Shown: piece after piece, positions 33,386-42,064 of the stretch
Layout of the letters: every line of letters starts with the position of its first letter
How positions within the stretch are numbered: the first letter of the stretch is position 1
Assembly (NCBI GenBank): GCA_002501805.1
Contig: DAOI01000003.1
Span: 40,259-104,258 of the forward strand
DNA: 64,000 nucleotides
From: Euryarchaeota archaeon UBA463
GTDB lineage: Archaea; Thermoplasmatota; Poseidoniia; Poseidoniales; Thalassarchaeaceae
Direction: 5' to 3'
Notes under the pieces: model-generated
Told to the model about the DNA's origin: nothing
Seen by the model: the letters and a program-made list of their open reading frames with translations, nothing else
Databases searched by the model: none
Translations under genes and position numbers: made by a program

Positions 33386-34930
33386 ATGTCAGACGGCATC
33401 CCTCGTGTCAGTATTCCTGTCATTGACAGGATAATCCTCCACTTGTGGGAACAGGACCATCAAGCGGATCATTATATTGTAACAAGTGAAGTAACAAGAA
33501 CAGGAATTTCTGAGGTATGCGCAATGCATCCTCCAAATGTTTCCCGTGCAATGAGGGAGCTCATGTCCAATGGCCTTGTCTCTGAGCATTCTAGAAGTGT
33601 CAGAGGCGAAGATCGTCGCCAGAAGACATGGCAATTAACCGAAGATGGAAGATTGGAAGCTAGGCAGAGGATTGCTAATCTAAGAACTACCACCGTTTTA
33701 TTGAGGGGAAAGAAAGGTAAGCTATTGGAAATAAGGGCAGACGAGGCCGCAAAAAAACTCGAAACAAATCTCTCGCTACTACAGGTATTGATGCACGCCC
33801 AACATGAGGGAGTCCTCAATTTCGGAGATATTAGATTTGGTGCTATTGTGTCGATGCCAGAGAGAAAAAAACCCACTCCAAACCTACTTTCTGGTGCCTA
33901 TTCAACCTATCGAAACCTTCCACCTGTGACTAGAGAGATACATGGAAGACTGATGGAGAAAGACATACTCGACTCCTGGCTCTCGTCCAGAATCCCATTG
34001 TTAGCCATATCTGGAATCGCTGGCTGTGGAAAAACAACACTTACCTCACACTGGCTAAACCATACCATCTCAGTAGCTCCTGGGTATGAAGTAATGTACT
34101 ATCCTTGTCAGCCATGGGACACGCCTCTAGGGATTGCAACCAGCCTACTCCACAAGATAGGTGTCGGAGTAGATGATGGGAAGCACGATCCTTACAATAT
34201 TCTAGAAGCTCTCCCACTAAGGCCCGGTGTAGAAATTGATATCGATTCCTATAGGAGAAGGCTGACGGCTCATTTACTGGACGAATCCGGTTTAGATACT
34301 AAGAAAGAAACCGAACTTCTGGTTGTTCTAGACGATGTTCACAATATAGGGCCGGATGGGAACTACCTCTTTGGCGCTCTCTTACAGGTAGCCGAGATCG
34401 CTCCATTAAGACTAATATTGATCTCAAGAAATAGACTGTCATTCTATGACACTAGAGATGTTCATACAAGAGAGAGAGTTAGAGAACTACACCTGGCTGG
34501 TCTTTCTATTGAGGAAGTTAATACTTGGATAGCTTCAATGAACCTTCCCAATGAAACAGAGGTCGAAAAAATCCATAGTATCACAGGTGGACACCCATTG
34601 GCAGTAGAGCTATTGGAACTTTATGGAAAGACCGTACACGAGGATTGGACTCGTTTTCTTGATCAGGAGATTCTAGATGTTCTCCCTCCGGATAGCAGGG
34701 AGATTCTCTCTATTCTATCTGTTTCTGATAGACCGGTTCCATGGGAAATTATAGCTAAGGCCGCAGAACATGATGGCCCCCCTCCACTCGAGCTCATAGA
34801 AAGGGGCCTTATGCTGGAACTAGAAGATGGAATGTGGTTACATGAAGCTATCAGGGCTAGACTACTTAGGGACGTAGGAAACCCTCTAGAGGATAGATCT
34901 ATCAAACTCAGAAAAGCTTTCGAATCTTAG
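33386..34930 (+). CDS. winged-helix/STAND-type ATPase regulator
   Basis: 514 residues from ATG 33386. Residues about 10-100 form a MarR-like winged helix (ISEVCAMHPPNVSRAMREL, then SNGLVSEHSRSVRGEDRRQK with the wing and WQLTEDGRLEAR). A Lys/Arg-rich linker leads to an NB-ARC/STAND ATPase: P-loop GIAGCGKTT near 210-218, Walker B LLVVLDDVH near 311-319, sensor SRN near 351 and the GHPLAVELL (GxP) motif near 400. The C-terminal 110 residues form another winged helix. Such proteins switch on ATP binding and ligand sensing. No cognate effector gene is adjacent; it ends tail to tail with thioredoxin. Confidence 0.82.
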   Translation: MSDGIPRVSIPVIDRIILHLWEQDHQADHYIVTSEVTRTGISEVCAMHPPNVSRAMRELMSNGLVSEHSRSVRGEDRRQKTWQLTEDGRLEARQRIANLRTTTVLLRGKKGKLLEIRADEAAKKLETNLSLLQVLMHAQHEGVLNFGDIRFGAIVSMPERKKPTPNLLSGAYSTYRNLPPVTREIHGRLMEKDILDSWLSSRIPLLAISGIAGCGKTTLTSHWLNHTISVAPGYEVMYYPCQPWDTPLGIATSLLHKIGVGVDDGKHDPYNILEALPLRPGVEIDIDSYRRRLTAHLLDESGLDTKKETELLVVLDDVHNIGPDGNYLFGALLQVAEIAPLRLILISRNRLSFYDTRDVHTRERVRELHLAGLSIEEVNTWIASMNLPNETEVEKIHSITGGHPLAVELLELYGKTVHEDWTRFLDQEILDVLPPDSREILSILSVSDRPVPWEIIAKAAEHDGPPPLELIERGLMLELEDGMWLHEAIRARLLRDVGNPLEDRSIKLRKAFES

Positions 34931-35244
34931 GACATATGTCGATTCAGCCAAGAGTCCATACCTGGCTTTGGCATAGCACCAGTCATTCTATCAACGACCT
35001 CTCCATCCTTGAATAGTATCAGTGCCGGAATCCCTCTGACTCCGAATCTTCCTGGACTTAGTGGATTAACATCGGTATTCACCTTGGCTATTGTAATCTC
35101 TCTCTCGGTCGCTATCTGACTCAATACTGGAGCAATCATTTTGCATGGACCGCACCAAGGAGCCCAGAAGTCAACTAGAACCCAACCCCCGCTTTTTGTA
35201 ACTACATCAAAGTCCGAATCACTAGCATCAATCACTTGTCCCAT
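34927..35244 (-). CDS. trxA: thioredoxin
   Basis: 105 residues from ATG 35244; upstream in-frame codons are dispensable for the fold. The redox motif WCGPC (C31, C34) sits in VDFWAPWCGPCKMIAPV, and the cis-Pro is in GVRGIPALILFKDGE. Cytosolic disulfide reductant. It overlaps the STAND regulator's stop by a few bases, tail to tail, and is divergent from rpe. Confidence 0.96.
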   Translation of the reverse strand: MGQVIDASDSDFDVVTKSGGWVLVDFWAPWCGPCKMIAPVLSQIATEREITIAKVNTDVNPLSPGRFGVRGIPALILFKDGEVVDRMTGAMPKPGMDSWLNRHMS

Positions 35245-35350
35245 GGGTCCACCCAAACACCTGAGAGAGGGGCACCGTATCAACCTGTGTCTTACTAATG
35301 ATATCCAAGGGATTGAGAACCCCCCCCTCCTCGCCTAGTTCAGAGCGTAC

Positions 35351-36034
35351 ATGGATGTTACTCCCAGCATACTGACTGCGGACTTCTGTAAACTGGGTGA
35401 AACCCTAGATGAGGCCATTGAAGCAGGGATAAATTGGATTCACATGGATGTTATGGATGGAAACTGGGTTATCAATAAGACAATAACATTCGGACCAGCA
35501 ATTATCCGTTCAGTTAGAGAAAGGTTAGGAGATGAAGTCTTCATAGATTGCCATCTTATGATTAACAATGCTGAAGAAACATGGGCCCAATATGTGGATG
35601 CAGGGGCGGACATGGTTATTGCTCATATTGAAGCGGTTCAAGACTTTCCAAACCTTATCAGAGAAATCCAGTCAACAGGAACACAAATAGGATGCGTCCT
35701 AAATCCAGATACAGAAATCGACGAAGTTATTCCTCTATTACCAGATTTAGATCTAGTGTTAGTGATGTCTGTTGTCCCAGGCAAGGGTGGGCAGTCGTTC
35801 ATGCCTGAGGTTGAGCATAAGGTCAGAGCTTTCAGAGAGGCAATAGATAGCCAAGAGATTTCAGGGGGCAAAACTCCAATCCTAATGATTGATGGAGGCA
35901 TTAAGCATCATAATGCGTCTATGGTTTCCGATTGGGGAATAGACATCGCGGTTGTAGGTAGCGGACTGATTAATGATGAAGGTACAATTTCTCAAAATCT
36001 TCTCAGAATTAACAAGGCAATAGAGAGTGAGTAA
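35351..36034 (+). CDS. rpe: ribulose-phosphate 3-epimerase
   Basis: 227 residues from ATG 35351. The TIM-barrel RPE motifs are complete: SILTADFCKLGE at the N-terminus, WIHMDVMDGNWV with the metal-binding HMDVMDG, DCHLMI, VMSVVPGKGGQSFM and LMIDGGIKHHN. The enzyme interconverts ribulose-5-P and xylulose-5-P. The next gene, bolA, begins 36 bases downstream. Confidence 0.96.
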   Translation: MDVTPSILTADFCKLGETLDEAIEAGINWIHMDVMDGNWVINKTITFGPAIIRSVRERLGDEVFIDCHLMINNAEETWAQYVDAGADMVIAHIEAVQDFPNLIREIQSTGTQIGCVLNPDTEIDEVIPLLPDLDLVLVMSVVPGKGGQSFMPEVEHKVRAFREAIDSQEISGGKTPILMIDGGIKHHNASMVSDWGIDIAVVGSGLINDEGTISQNLLRINKAIESE

Positions 36035-36070
36035 TCAACGCATTGAAATCATACCCCTCTATCCAGTAGC

Positions 36071-36394
36071 ATGGTTTCCGAGGAATGGGTCTCATCGGAA
36101 GTACTGAAAGTCTACCCAACTGCTTCAGTAGAAGCTACCGATTTACATGGTTCGGGAGACCATTTTCATGTTAGAATAATATCCAAGGATTTCGAGGGTG
36201 TGAGGCCACTCCAAAGGCAGATGCCAGTTTTGAAGCATTTTAAGAAGTATATAGAGGATAATTCAGTACACGCTCTTGATTTGAAGTGCATGACTCCCGA
36301 ACAATCCTCAGCAATGGGAAATACAACGTTTGATCCCCATTCTGGAAAGCAAGAGTTCTTTGGTATCCACGTAAGGCGGCCTAACAAGAAGTGA
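36071..36394 (+). CDS. bolA: BolA family protein
   Basis: 107 residues from ATG 36071. The family core is ATDLHGSGDHFHVRIISKDFEG followed by LQRQM and a short end, giving the BolA alpha-beta fold with a His able to join a shared [2Fe-2S] cluster. It lies four bases before a CGFS glutaredoxin, its usual partner in iron-sulfur trafficking and iron sensing. The C-terminal extension after about residue 77 (KCMTPEQSSAMGNTTFDPHS...) is longer than in E. coli BolA. Confidence 0.9.
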   Translation: MVSEEWVSSEVLKVYPTASVEATDLHGSGDHFHVRIISKDFEGVRPLQRQMPVLKHFKKYIEDNSVHALDLKCMTPEQSSAMGNTTFDPHSGKQEFFGIHVRRPNKK

Positions 36395-36398
36395 TATT

Positions 36399-36740
36399 AT
36401 GAGTGGATTTAATTGGACACCGAGCGAATTGCAAGAGATAGTCGATGGCAACGATTTAGTGATTTTTATGAAAGGAACTCCTGAACAGCCACAATGCGGC
36501 TTCTCCAGTCGTGGAGCCCAGATTGTTAGTGCCTTCGCCAGGGAAGTAGGACTCGAACAATTCGCTTGCGTGAACGTTCTGTCTGATTCCAGGGCTAGAA
36601 CCGCTCTCAAAGAATGGTCCGATTTCCCTACAATTCCACAAGTCTTCGTTCATGGTGAGCTGATTGGCGGTAGTGACATAGTCCTCGAGATGTTCCAAGA
36701 CGGTAGCCTTCTAGAGATGTACGAAGCCGGCCGAGCGTGA
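36399..36740 (+). CDS. grxD: monothiol glutaredoxin, CGFS type (Grx4/GrxD)
   Basis: 113 residues from ATG 36399. The active site is C33 in PQCGFSS with K25 in IFMKGTP, the hallmark of class II monothiol glutaredoxins that bind a glutathione-ligated [2Fe-2S] cluster. The TIPQVFVHGELIGGSDIVLEM segment holds the cis-Pro and GG-SD glutathione-contact residues. It starts four bases after bolA and overlaps the GTG start of the transporter gene by four bases (GTGA). Confidence 0.95.
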   Translation: MSGFNWTPSELQEIVDGNDLVIFMKGTPEQPQCGFSSRGAQIVSAFAREVGLEQFACVNVLSDSRARTALKEWSDFPTIPQVFVHGELIGGSDIVLEMFQDGSLLEMYEAGRA

Positions 36741-37666
36741 GCGTCGGCACTCCGTTGACCGAAGATCGCCGTACGATGCTCATTGCATTAGCAGGCGCAG
36801 GGGCTATTTCTTTCGCCCCACTTCTGTACAAATTATCTGAAACTAACCCCGCGACGGGCGCATTCTTCCGAATGGCTTATGCCGTTCCATTACTATTCTT
36901 GATTGTGTTTTTATCCAAAAAACAGGAGACTCGTGATACCCGATCGAGGAGACTCACTTTCTTGGCCGGTTTAATAATAGCGTTTGATTTCCTGGCATAT
37001 CATAGCGCTATAGATTACGTGGGAACGGGAATCGCCACCCTAGTAGGGAACTCCCAGGTCATCATTGTTACACTAGTAAGCTGGAAGCTCCTAGGGGAAC
37101 GACCAAATCGATCTATTCTTCTTTCTTTACCTGTTGTTGTAGTTGGTCTCGCACTCATCTCAGGAATATGGGATGGAGAGCCCTATGGAGAGGATCCGAC
37201 GAGAGGGGTAATAGCTGCAGTGTTCGCGGCGTTTTTCTACTCATCATTTCTGATTGTCTACAGGTATTCTAACAAACAGATGGCTCCGGCCGCTAATGCC
37301 CAGCTGGATGCCACTCTAGGTGCAACCATCGGACTTCTATTCCTAGGATTGATTCCACTGGAATCGATAGGCGTCCAACAAATAAACTTCGAGATAACAT
37401 GGCCAAGCCATGCATGGCTCCTATTACTGGCCTTTTCCTGCCAAGTTGCAGGATGGATAGCAATCACATATGCACTTCCGAGACTTCCTGGAGCGCACAC
37501 TTCTTTCGCAGTACTTATTCAACCAGTTTTAACTATAATTTGGGGTATTTTCCTTCTTGACGAAACCCCCTCCACACAGCAGTCGGCAGGAATGGTTCTA
37601 ATCTTCATCGCTATTATCGCGGTCACAATGTTTGGGGATGCTAAGGCAAAGCCTGAATCTGTTTAG
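36737..37666 (+). CDS. EamA/DMT-superfamily transporter
   Basis: 309 residues from GTG 36737, overlapping the grxD stop. About ten membrane helices in two EamA repeats, each with the small-residue-rich pattern (AGAGAISFAPLLYKLSETNP and the second repeat beginning near AFSCQVAGWIAITYALPRLP). Substrate cannot be told; the family exports metabolites or amino acids. The end is followed by an inverted-repeat-bounded stretch (37668-37734). Confidence 0.85.
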   Translation: MSVGTPLTEDRRTMLIALAGAGAISFAPLLYKLSETNPATGAFFRMAYAVPLLFLIVFLSKKQETRDTRSRRLTFLAGLIIAFDFLAYHSAIDYVGTGIATLVGNSQVIIVTLVSWKLLGERPNRSILLSLPVVVVGLALISGIWDGEPYGEDPTRGVIAAVFAAFFYSSFLIVYRYSNKQMAPAANAQLDATLGATIGLLFLGLIPLESIGVQQINFEITWPSHAWLLLLAFSCQVAGWIAITYALPRLPGAHTSFAVLIQPVLTIIWGIFLLDETPSTQQSAGMVLIFIAIIAVTMFGDAKAKPESV

Positions 37667-37667
37667 G

Positions 37668-37734
37668 TGTACAGGGCGAGAGATAATTGCGAAGGGATGG
37701 GATGCACTCAGCGAGAACCAATCGGCCCCGTACA
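37668..37734. repeat. 67-nt stretch bounded by a near-perfect 10-bp inverted repeat
   Basis: TGTACAGGGC (37668-37677) pairs with GCCCCGTACA (37725-37734) with one mismatch. It begins just past the transporter stop at 37666. It may be a 3'-end hairpin or a small RNA stem; the inner 47 bases have no clear strong stem. The convergent map stop lies 81 bases further on. Confidence 0.4.
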
Positions 37735-37814
37735 TGTGACACTGAGGGTAGGGGATAGATAATCGTTGTCAGTAATAGTTGCAAAAAGTACCGATTCAGG
37801 CATTTTTCATCAGA

Positions 37815-38828
37815 TTAAGATACAGAAAGAACCTCAGGGCCACCTTCAGTGACGTAAACAGTGTGTTCAAACTGACCAACATTGCCTCTATCCTGATCAC
37901 GTAATGCAGAATAGACTTCCAAGAATCTAATCGAGGTCAACTTCTTCACCAACTGCCCCCATTTTCTTTTGAGAGACTCCTCGTCCTCTTCAGGGAAAGG
38001 TTTCTCCAAGAGAGGGAAAGCCCATCTTTCTGCAAACGGAAGGGTGCTATATCTCTCTTCAATGTAGTGTGCCAGCCTCGCACCTAGAGGCTTAAGCTTC
38101 TTCTTCGCCAGTGCCTTTCTAATATTGACATTCCCGGTTACTCTGAGTATATTCGACGAATTGTGTGGATTTACATTCTCTACTAAACCACTCTTCCCAG
38201 TAGTATTGAACGGCTCAACCGCGTATACTCCGCCTTTCTCTACTGAGCCTTTGAAACTTGGATTATTGGCCCCACAAGCATACATAGGAATCGAAACTCC
38301 ATCATGCAGACTCCATCTCTCCATTTTATGCCCGCATAAATTAGAAATTGGCAAGAATCCAGCATCCTTAGCCACCTGTTCTGCAGCAGCTCCCACGACA
38401 TGCCAAGAAGTACCCGGATGCATCTTCTCTATGGCGGCGTCTCGAGCATCTTTAGCAGCTTTGATTTGGTCAGTATGATTTCCTCCATTTCCAACTTCCA
38501 GCGTCATCGCATTGTCTCCGAGAGCTCCTTTGATGTGAACTCCGATATCCAGCTTGACCAAATCCCCCTTCTCAAACACCATCTCTCTTTCCCATCCCTC
38601 TGGAGGGCTCAGTTGAGTATTGGTAGTATAATGAGCGGCCATATCATTAACAGAGATAGTTACGGGGAATGCGGCTTGACCTCCGTGTCTACGAATAAAC
38701 CTCTCAGCAGAGTCAATAACATCATTCCAGCCCTTCCCTGCAACAATCTCTCCTTTGATTCCCTCCAAGGTTCTTCGAGCGACGTGACCAGCATCTTTCC
38801 ACTGCTTCAAATCTGACTCTTCAACCAA
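37815..38828 (-). CDS. map: methionine aminopeptidase, type II
   Basis: 337 residues from TTG 38828, which overlaps the sua5 end by 22 bases; no internal Met leaves the N-terminal helix intact, so this start is preferred. Metal-ligand segments are seen in order: DLVKLDIGVHIKG, GDNAMTLEVG, LCGHKMERWSLHDGV, YAVEPFNTTG and a late FEHTVYVTEGGPE. The 60-residue insert around 225-285 (including NIRKALAKKKLKPLGARLAHYIEERY) marks the type II form of archaea and eukaryotes. It removes the initiator Met in the cytosol. Confidence 0.93.
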   Translation of the reverse strand: MVEESDLKQWKDAGHVARRTLEGIKGEIVAGKGWNDVIDSAERFIRRHGGQAAFPVTISVNDMAAHYTTNTQLSPPEGWEREMVFEKGDLVKLDIGVHIKGALGDNAMTLEVGNGGNHTDQIKAAKDARDAAIEKMHPGTSWHVVGAAAEQVAKDAGFLPISNLCGHKMERWSLHDGVSIPMYACGANNPSFKGSVEKGGVYAVEPFNTTGKSGLVENVNPHNSSNILRVTGNVNIRKALAKKKLKPLGARLAHYIEERYSTLPFAERWAFPLLEKPFPEEDEESLKRKWGQLVKKLTSIRFLEVYSALRDQDRGNVGQFEHTVYVTEGGPEVLSVS

Positions 38829-39409
38829 TCAAAAACCTCCGTTTTTTTCACTAAACCTTCTCTCAGCACCTTGGTTCCTGTAGTATCGGGTGAGTGAGTG
38901 GAGGATTGCCACGATATCAAGGTACTGGGTACTCCACCCCCGCAGAGTCCGCTAACGAATGGTATATGTGACCCATCAGTCGAAAGAGAACGTGCAGCCA
39001 TGGCTGGGTCATCCTCGGGCGGACTCCCAGAAATATTTGCACTCGTAGCTGTGATTGGACCCACTTCCTCGACCAGCCTTACTGCGGTATCATGGGATAC
39101 CACTCTTAATGCCACTCTCTCTCCTCCAAGCCTCTCATCTAGTGCGGACCTAGAGTCAAGAATCACAGTAATTGAACCAGTCGGAAAATGATCTAACATT
39201 GACACAACGCTGTCTGGAACATGTGCGATCCTCTTTGCCTGCTCAAGATTTGCTACTGCGAGACTCACTGGCTGACTGTCCCCTCTATTTTTCAATGAAT
39301 ATAGTAAATCTAGTGCCTCACTAGTTGGCAAGCATCCCAAAGCAGGCTGTGTGGATGTCGGATAAACAACACACATCCCTCTTCTCAAACTAGATACTGC
39401 ATCCTTCAT
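38807..39409 (-). CDS. sua5: L-threonylcarbamoyladenylate synthase, Sua5/YrdC/YciO family
   Basis: 200 residues from ATG 39409. The YrdC core is visible: VVYPTSTQPALGC, the KNRGDSQPVSLAV nucleotide-binding loop, GSITVILDSR, RVALRVVSHD and ITATSANISGSPP. The first motif reads YPTST rather than the usual YPTDT. It makes threonylcarbamoyl-AMP for t6A; KEOPS subunit Pcc1 is at 13990-14256. Overlaps map. Confidence 0.88.
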   Translation of the reverse strand: MKDAVSSLRRGMCVVYPTSTQPALGCLPTSEALDLLYSLKNRGDSQPVSLAVANLEQAKRIAHVPDSVVSMLDHFPTGSITVILDSRSALDERLGGERVALRVVSHDTAVRLVEEVGPITATSANISGSPPEDDPAMAARSLSTDGSHIPFVSGLCGGGVPSTLISWQSSTHSPDTTGTKVLREGLVKKTEVFDWLKSQI

Positions 39410-39414
39410 GGCAT

Positions 39415-39990
39415 CTACCTGATATGTCGTCTATTAGCAGGAGGCAGGGAGTCTGCCTGTGCAACAATCGATCCAACACTTAGATCGATATTTGTCTGAT
39501 GCGTGTGTCTTTGGAAAATCCTGGCCACCTCATATGACCCTACAATCAAATTTACAACAGGAATTAGGTATACTAACTTCCTGAAAGCCCTACGGTCCCA
39601 CATCTCACTGGTCATTTCGCTTCCATCGTCAACCAATACAGCTAGCCCCATCGATCTCTGACCAAGAGATCTAGAAAATCTGATTCCCGTTAGCCTCCAG
39701 TAAAGCCAGTGTGATGCCAGCAATATGAAAGTATACGCGAGAGAATGATGTGTGGAGTCTTCCCATGTCTTGAGATTCCACACATTCATCAGTTGGAACC
39801 TAGTGACAAGCATCAAAACAGTAGTAACAATAACGACGTCTATCGCGAAAGCAGTACCTCTTCTCGTCGCAGAAGCTAGAATCGTACCTTCAGGTATTTT
39901 CCAATGGTCAGTGTTCTGTTCTGCCACAATAACTCTAGCTAGTGAACCTCCAGAAGGTGAAAGTGAAATCGGTGAATCATGGTCGGCCAT
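39415..39990 (-). CDS. RDD family membrane protein
   Basis: 191 residues from ATG 39990. After a 40-residue soluble N-terminus (Ser/Pro-rich), the RDD domain begins with ATRRGTAFAIDVVIVTT, having the R and D residues of the family, followed by about three membrane helices. The second motif SRSLGQRSMGLAVLVDDG and the third-helix region RAFRKLVYLIPVVNLIVG are typical. Function of RDD proteins is mostly unknown. It is five bases upstream of sua5 and nine bases downstream of the helicase. Confidence 0.78.
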   Translation of the reverse strand: MADHDSPISLSPSGGSLARVIVAEQNTDHWKIPEGTILASATRRGTAFAIDVVIVTTVLMLVTRFQLMNVWNLKTWEDSTHHSLAYTFILLASHWLYWRLTGIRFSRSLGQRSMGLAVLVDDGSEMTSEMWDRRAFRKLVYLIPVVNLIVGSYEVARIFQRHTHQTNIDLSVGSIVAQADSLPPANRRHIR

Positions 39991-39999
39991 AGCACTCCC

Positions 40000-41994
40000 T
40001 CAAGCCATTCCGATGATGTGCCACGCCTCAAGGTTGTGTTTCCTAGCATGTTCAATCCATGAGGCCCAATTCTCATCATGCCTCAGAGTAGCGGGGTCCC
40101 CAATGACCACCAAACCCCTCTTGGCCCTAGTTAGGGCCACATTCAATCTCCTTGGATCGGACAGGAACCCAACATTTCCCTCAGAGTTAGATCTCACACA
40201 CGAGAAAATTATGATTTCCTTCTCCCTACCTTGATAACCATCCACAGTCTTCACTTCCAAATCAGTTAGGGCCTCTGGAAGTATATCTCGAATAGCCCTA
40301 ACTTGAGCCGCATAAGGAGTTATGACTCCAATTTGGTCTTGCCCTATCTCTCCAGCATTTACTAGGTCCTCCACGAGTTTTGCCACCCAAGAAGCTTCAG
40401 CCCTATTCTCCTTTGACGCCCCATCAGGTCCAGCTACTTCTCCTCCTTCAATCGGCAAGAAGGCAATCGGTCTTTCCCAATCAGGCCACAGAATCCCAGC
40501 AGGGGCTTTCCTATCGGACTCTGTCACCCCATCTTCCAATTTCCCCTCATAAAACATCTCGTTAGGGAATTCCGATATCCCCGGGTGCATCCTGTATTGT
40601 TTTGTCAACAAGAAGGGGGTAATGCCCATATCCATGATTCTCTCGAACAGTGACTTATTCAATCCCCCATCTTCAGCTCTTCTGGATATAACTGTGGGAG
40701 ATAATTGCTTGTGATCCCCGACGAGAACAATCTGTCTGGCGCCTCTGACAATTGGTACCAAAGTGGACGGCTCTGTAGCTTGAGTAGCTTCATCAATCAA
40801 AACCTGACTAAACCTCCTCCCATCCAAAAGCTCGTGGCCGGAACCTATGCAAGTACAGCAGAGGACTTGTGCCCTATCCAAGATATCGTCTCTCATCTGG
40901 CTCTCTATCCTCCTCACTTCCTTCCATCCCCTGCCTAAATCTCTGTGAGCAAGCCCTTTCTCCTTCCCTCCTCTCATTCCCTTGATTTTACGACCCAGCT
41001 TCTCATTGAGCTCTAGATGATCTATGAGATCCTTCCTAAGTGGATGCTTTTCCATCAGAGCATCCATAGTAGCCTCCCTCAAGCCCTCTCTTACTTTCAC
41101 TGGCTGTCCGAGCCTCACGGCTCTCACTCCTAGCTGGAGCAACCCTTCCAACAAATTGTCTACAGCGACATTTGAATCTGCCACCGCTAGGATAGTACCC
41201 AAATCTTGCTGTGACCACGCCTCAATAATTCGTACTGCAGTGTGTGTTTTCCCCGTTCCAGGAGGGCCCTGTATCAGAGTCAGCCTCTGTTGTATCGCCG
41301 CGAGGGCGGCTTCCCGTTGTGGCTTATTCAACGAGCTATCCAATACAAAGCTCCTTCCTCTTGCCCCCCCGAGTTGGGGGGGTAGCGAAGAAGTGCCAGA
41401 AGGGTCATGTACAGATCCTAGAATCAGTTCCCTAAGAGGAACTCCTCCTTCTTCTTGGAATATTGAATTCAGAGAATCTCTCATTCTGTCATAAGCTATC
41501 CTATTGGCACCTCTGTCCATTCTCCATGTATCCTTCCTGAGATCAGAAGGAGTCTCTTTGAGTACAACTCTAATCGAGTCTCTTCGACGATCACTAACTA
41601 TGGCCTCGATAGGCTTCTCTGAAAGAGGATCCCCGCGACTCAGCATGACAATATCTCCCTGTCTAAATCTATGTTGCCCAAGATCAGACCTACTCTTACG
41701 CCTTAGTTTGACAATTCGCTGATCGAAAAGCCAGCCATCGGGCTTCGCAATCAAGTCGAAAAGAGCTAACCCGTTTGAGACGAGCCTCTCCCTGGGCCAG
41801 TCACGGAGTCTCTTTTCAGTGGCGTACAGCTCATCATCAAGCTCCCAACGTATCAATTTCTGATAGAGCTCATGATGATCCTGGCTCCTTTTGAACCGAC
41901 CACGACGATCTTCAGAATCTCCTTCCACATGCCTCCGTAGTACGGGCGCTTCATCACTATTGCCGGAGAATAATGACAAATTCCCGCCGAGCAT
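40000..41994 (-). CDS. superfamily 1 helicase, UPF1/IGHMBP2/Dna2-like
   Basis: 664 residues from ATG 41994. Walker A LIQGPPGTGKTHT is near 240-250, Walker B VLIDEATQATEP near 404, the Q-motif-side NKPQREAALAAI just before the P-loop, VGDHKQLSPTV, LTKQYRMHPGISEF, VKTVDGYQGREKEIII and LTRAKRGLVVIGD complete motifs I to VI of UPF1-like helicases. Residues 90-180 have a beta-barrel-like insert (domain 1B). It acts on RNA or DNA 5'-3'. It is the first gene of a minus-strand run helicase-RDD-Sua5-Map. Confidence 0.93.
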   Translation of the reverse strand: MLGGNLSLFSGNSDEAPVLRRHVEGDSEDRRGRFKRSQDHHELYQKLIRWELDDELYATEKRLRDWPRERLVSNGLALFDLIAKPDGWLFDQRIVKLRRKSRSDLGQHRFRQGDIVMLSRGDPLSEKPIEAIVSDRRRDSIRVVLKETPSDLRKDTWRMDRGANRIAYDRMRDSLNSIFQEEGGVPLRELILGSVHDPSGTSSLPPQLGGARGRSFVLDSSLNKPQREAALAAIQQRLTLIQGPPGTGKTHTAVRIIEAWSQQDLGTILAVADSNVAVDNLLEGLLQLGVRAVRLGQPVKVREGLREATMDALMEKHPLRKDLIDHLELNEKLGRKIKGMRGGKEKGLAHRDLGRGWKEVRRIESQMRDDILDRAQVLCCTCIGSGHELLDGRRFSQVLIDEATQATEPSTLVPIVRGARQIVLVGDHKQLSPTVISRRAEDGGLNKSLFERIMDMGITPFLLTKQYRMHPGISEFPNEMFYEGKLEDGVTESDRKAPAGILWPDWERPIAFLPIEGGEVAGPDGASKENRAEASWVAKLVEDLVNAGEIGQDQIGVITPYAAQVRAIRDILPEALTDLEVKTVDGYQGREKEIIIFSCVRSNSEGNVGFLSDPRRLNVALTRAKRGLVVIGDPATLRHDENWASWIEHARKHNLEAWHIIGMA

Positions 41995-42064
41995 TATTGC
42001 TCATATCCCCGTGAGGATTATACGATGAGTTTCTGGGAATGTACAATAGGGGGGGGATGCGTTA

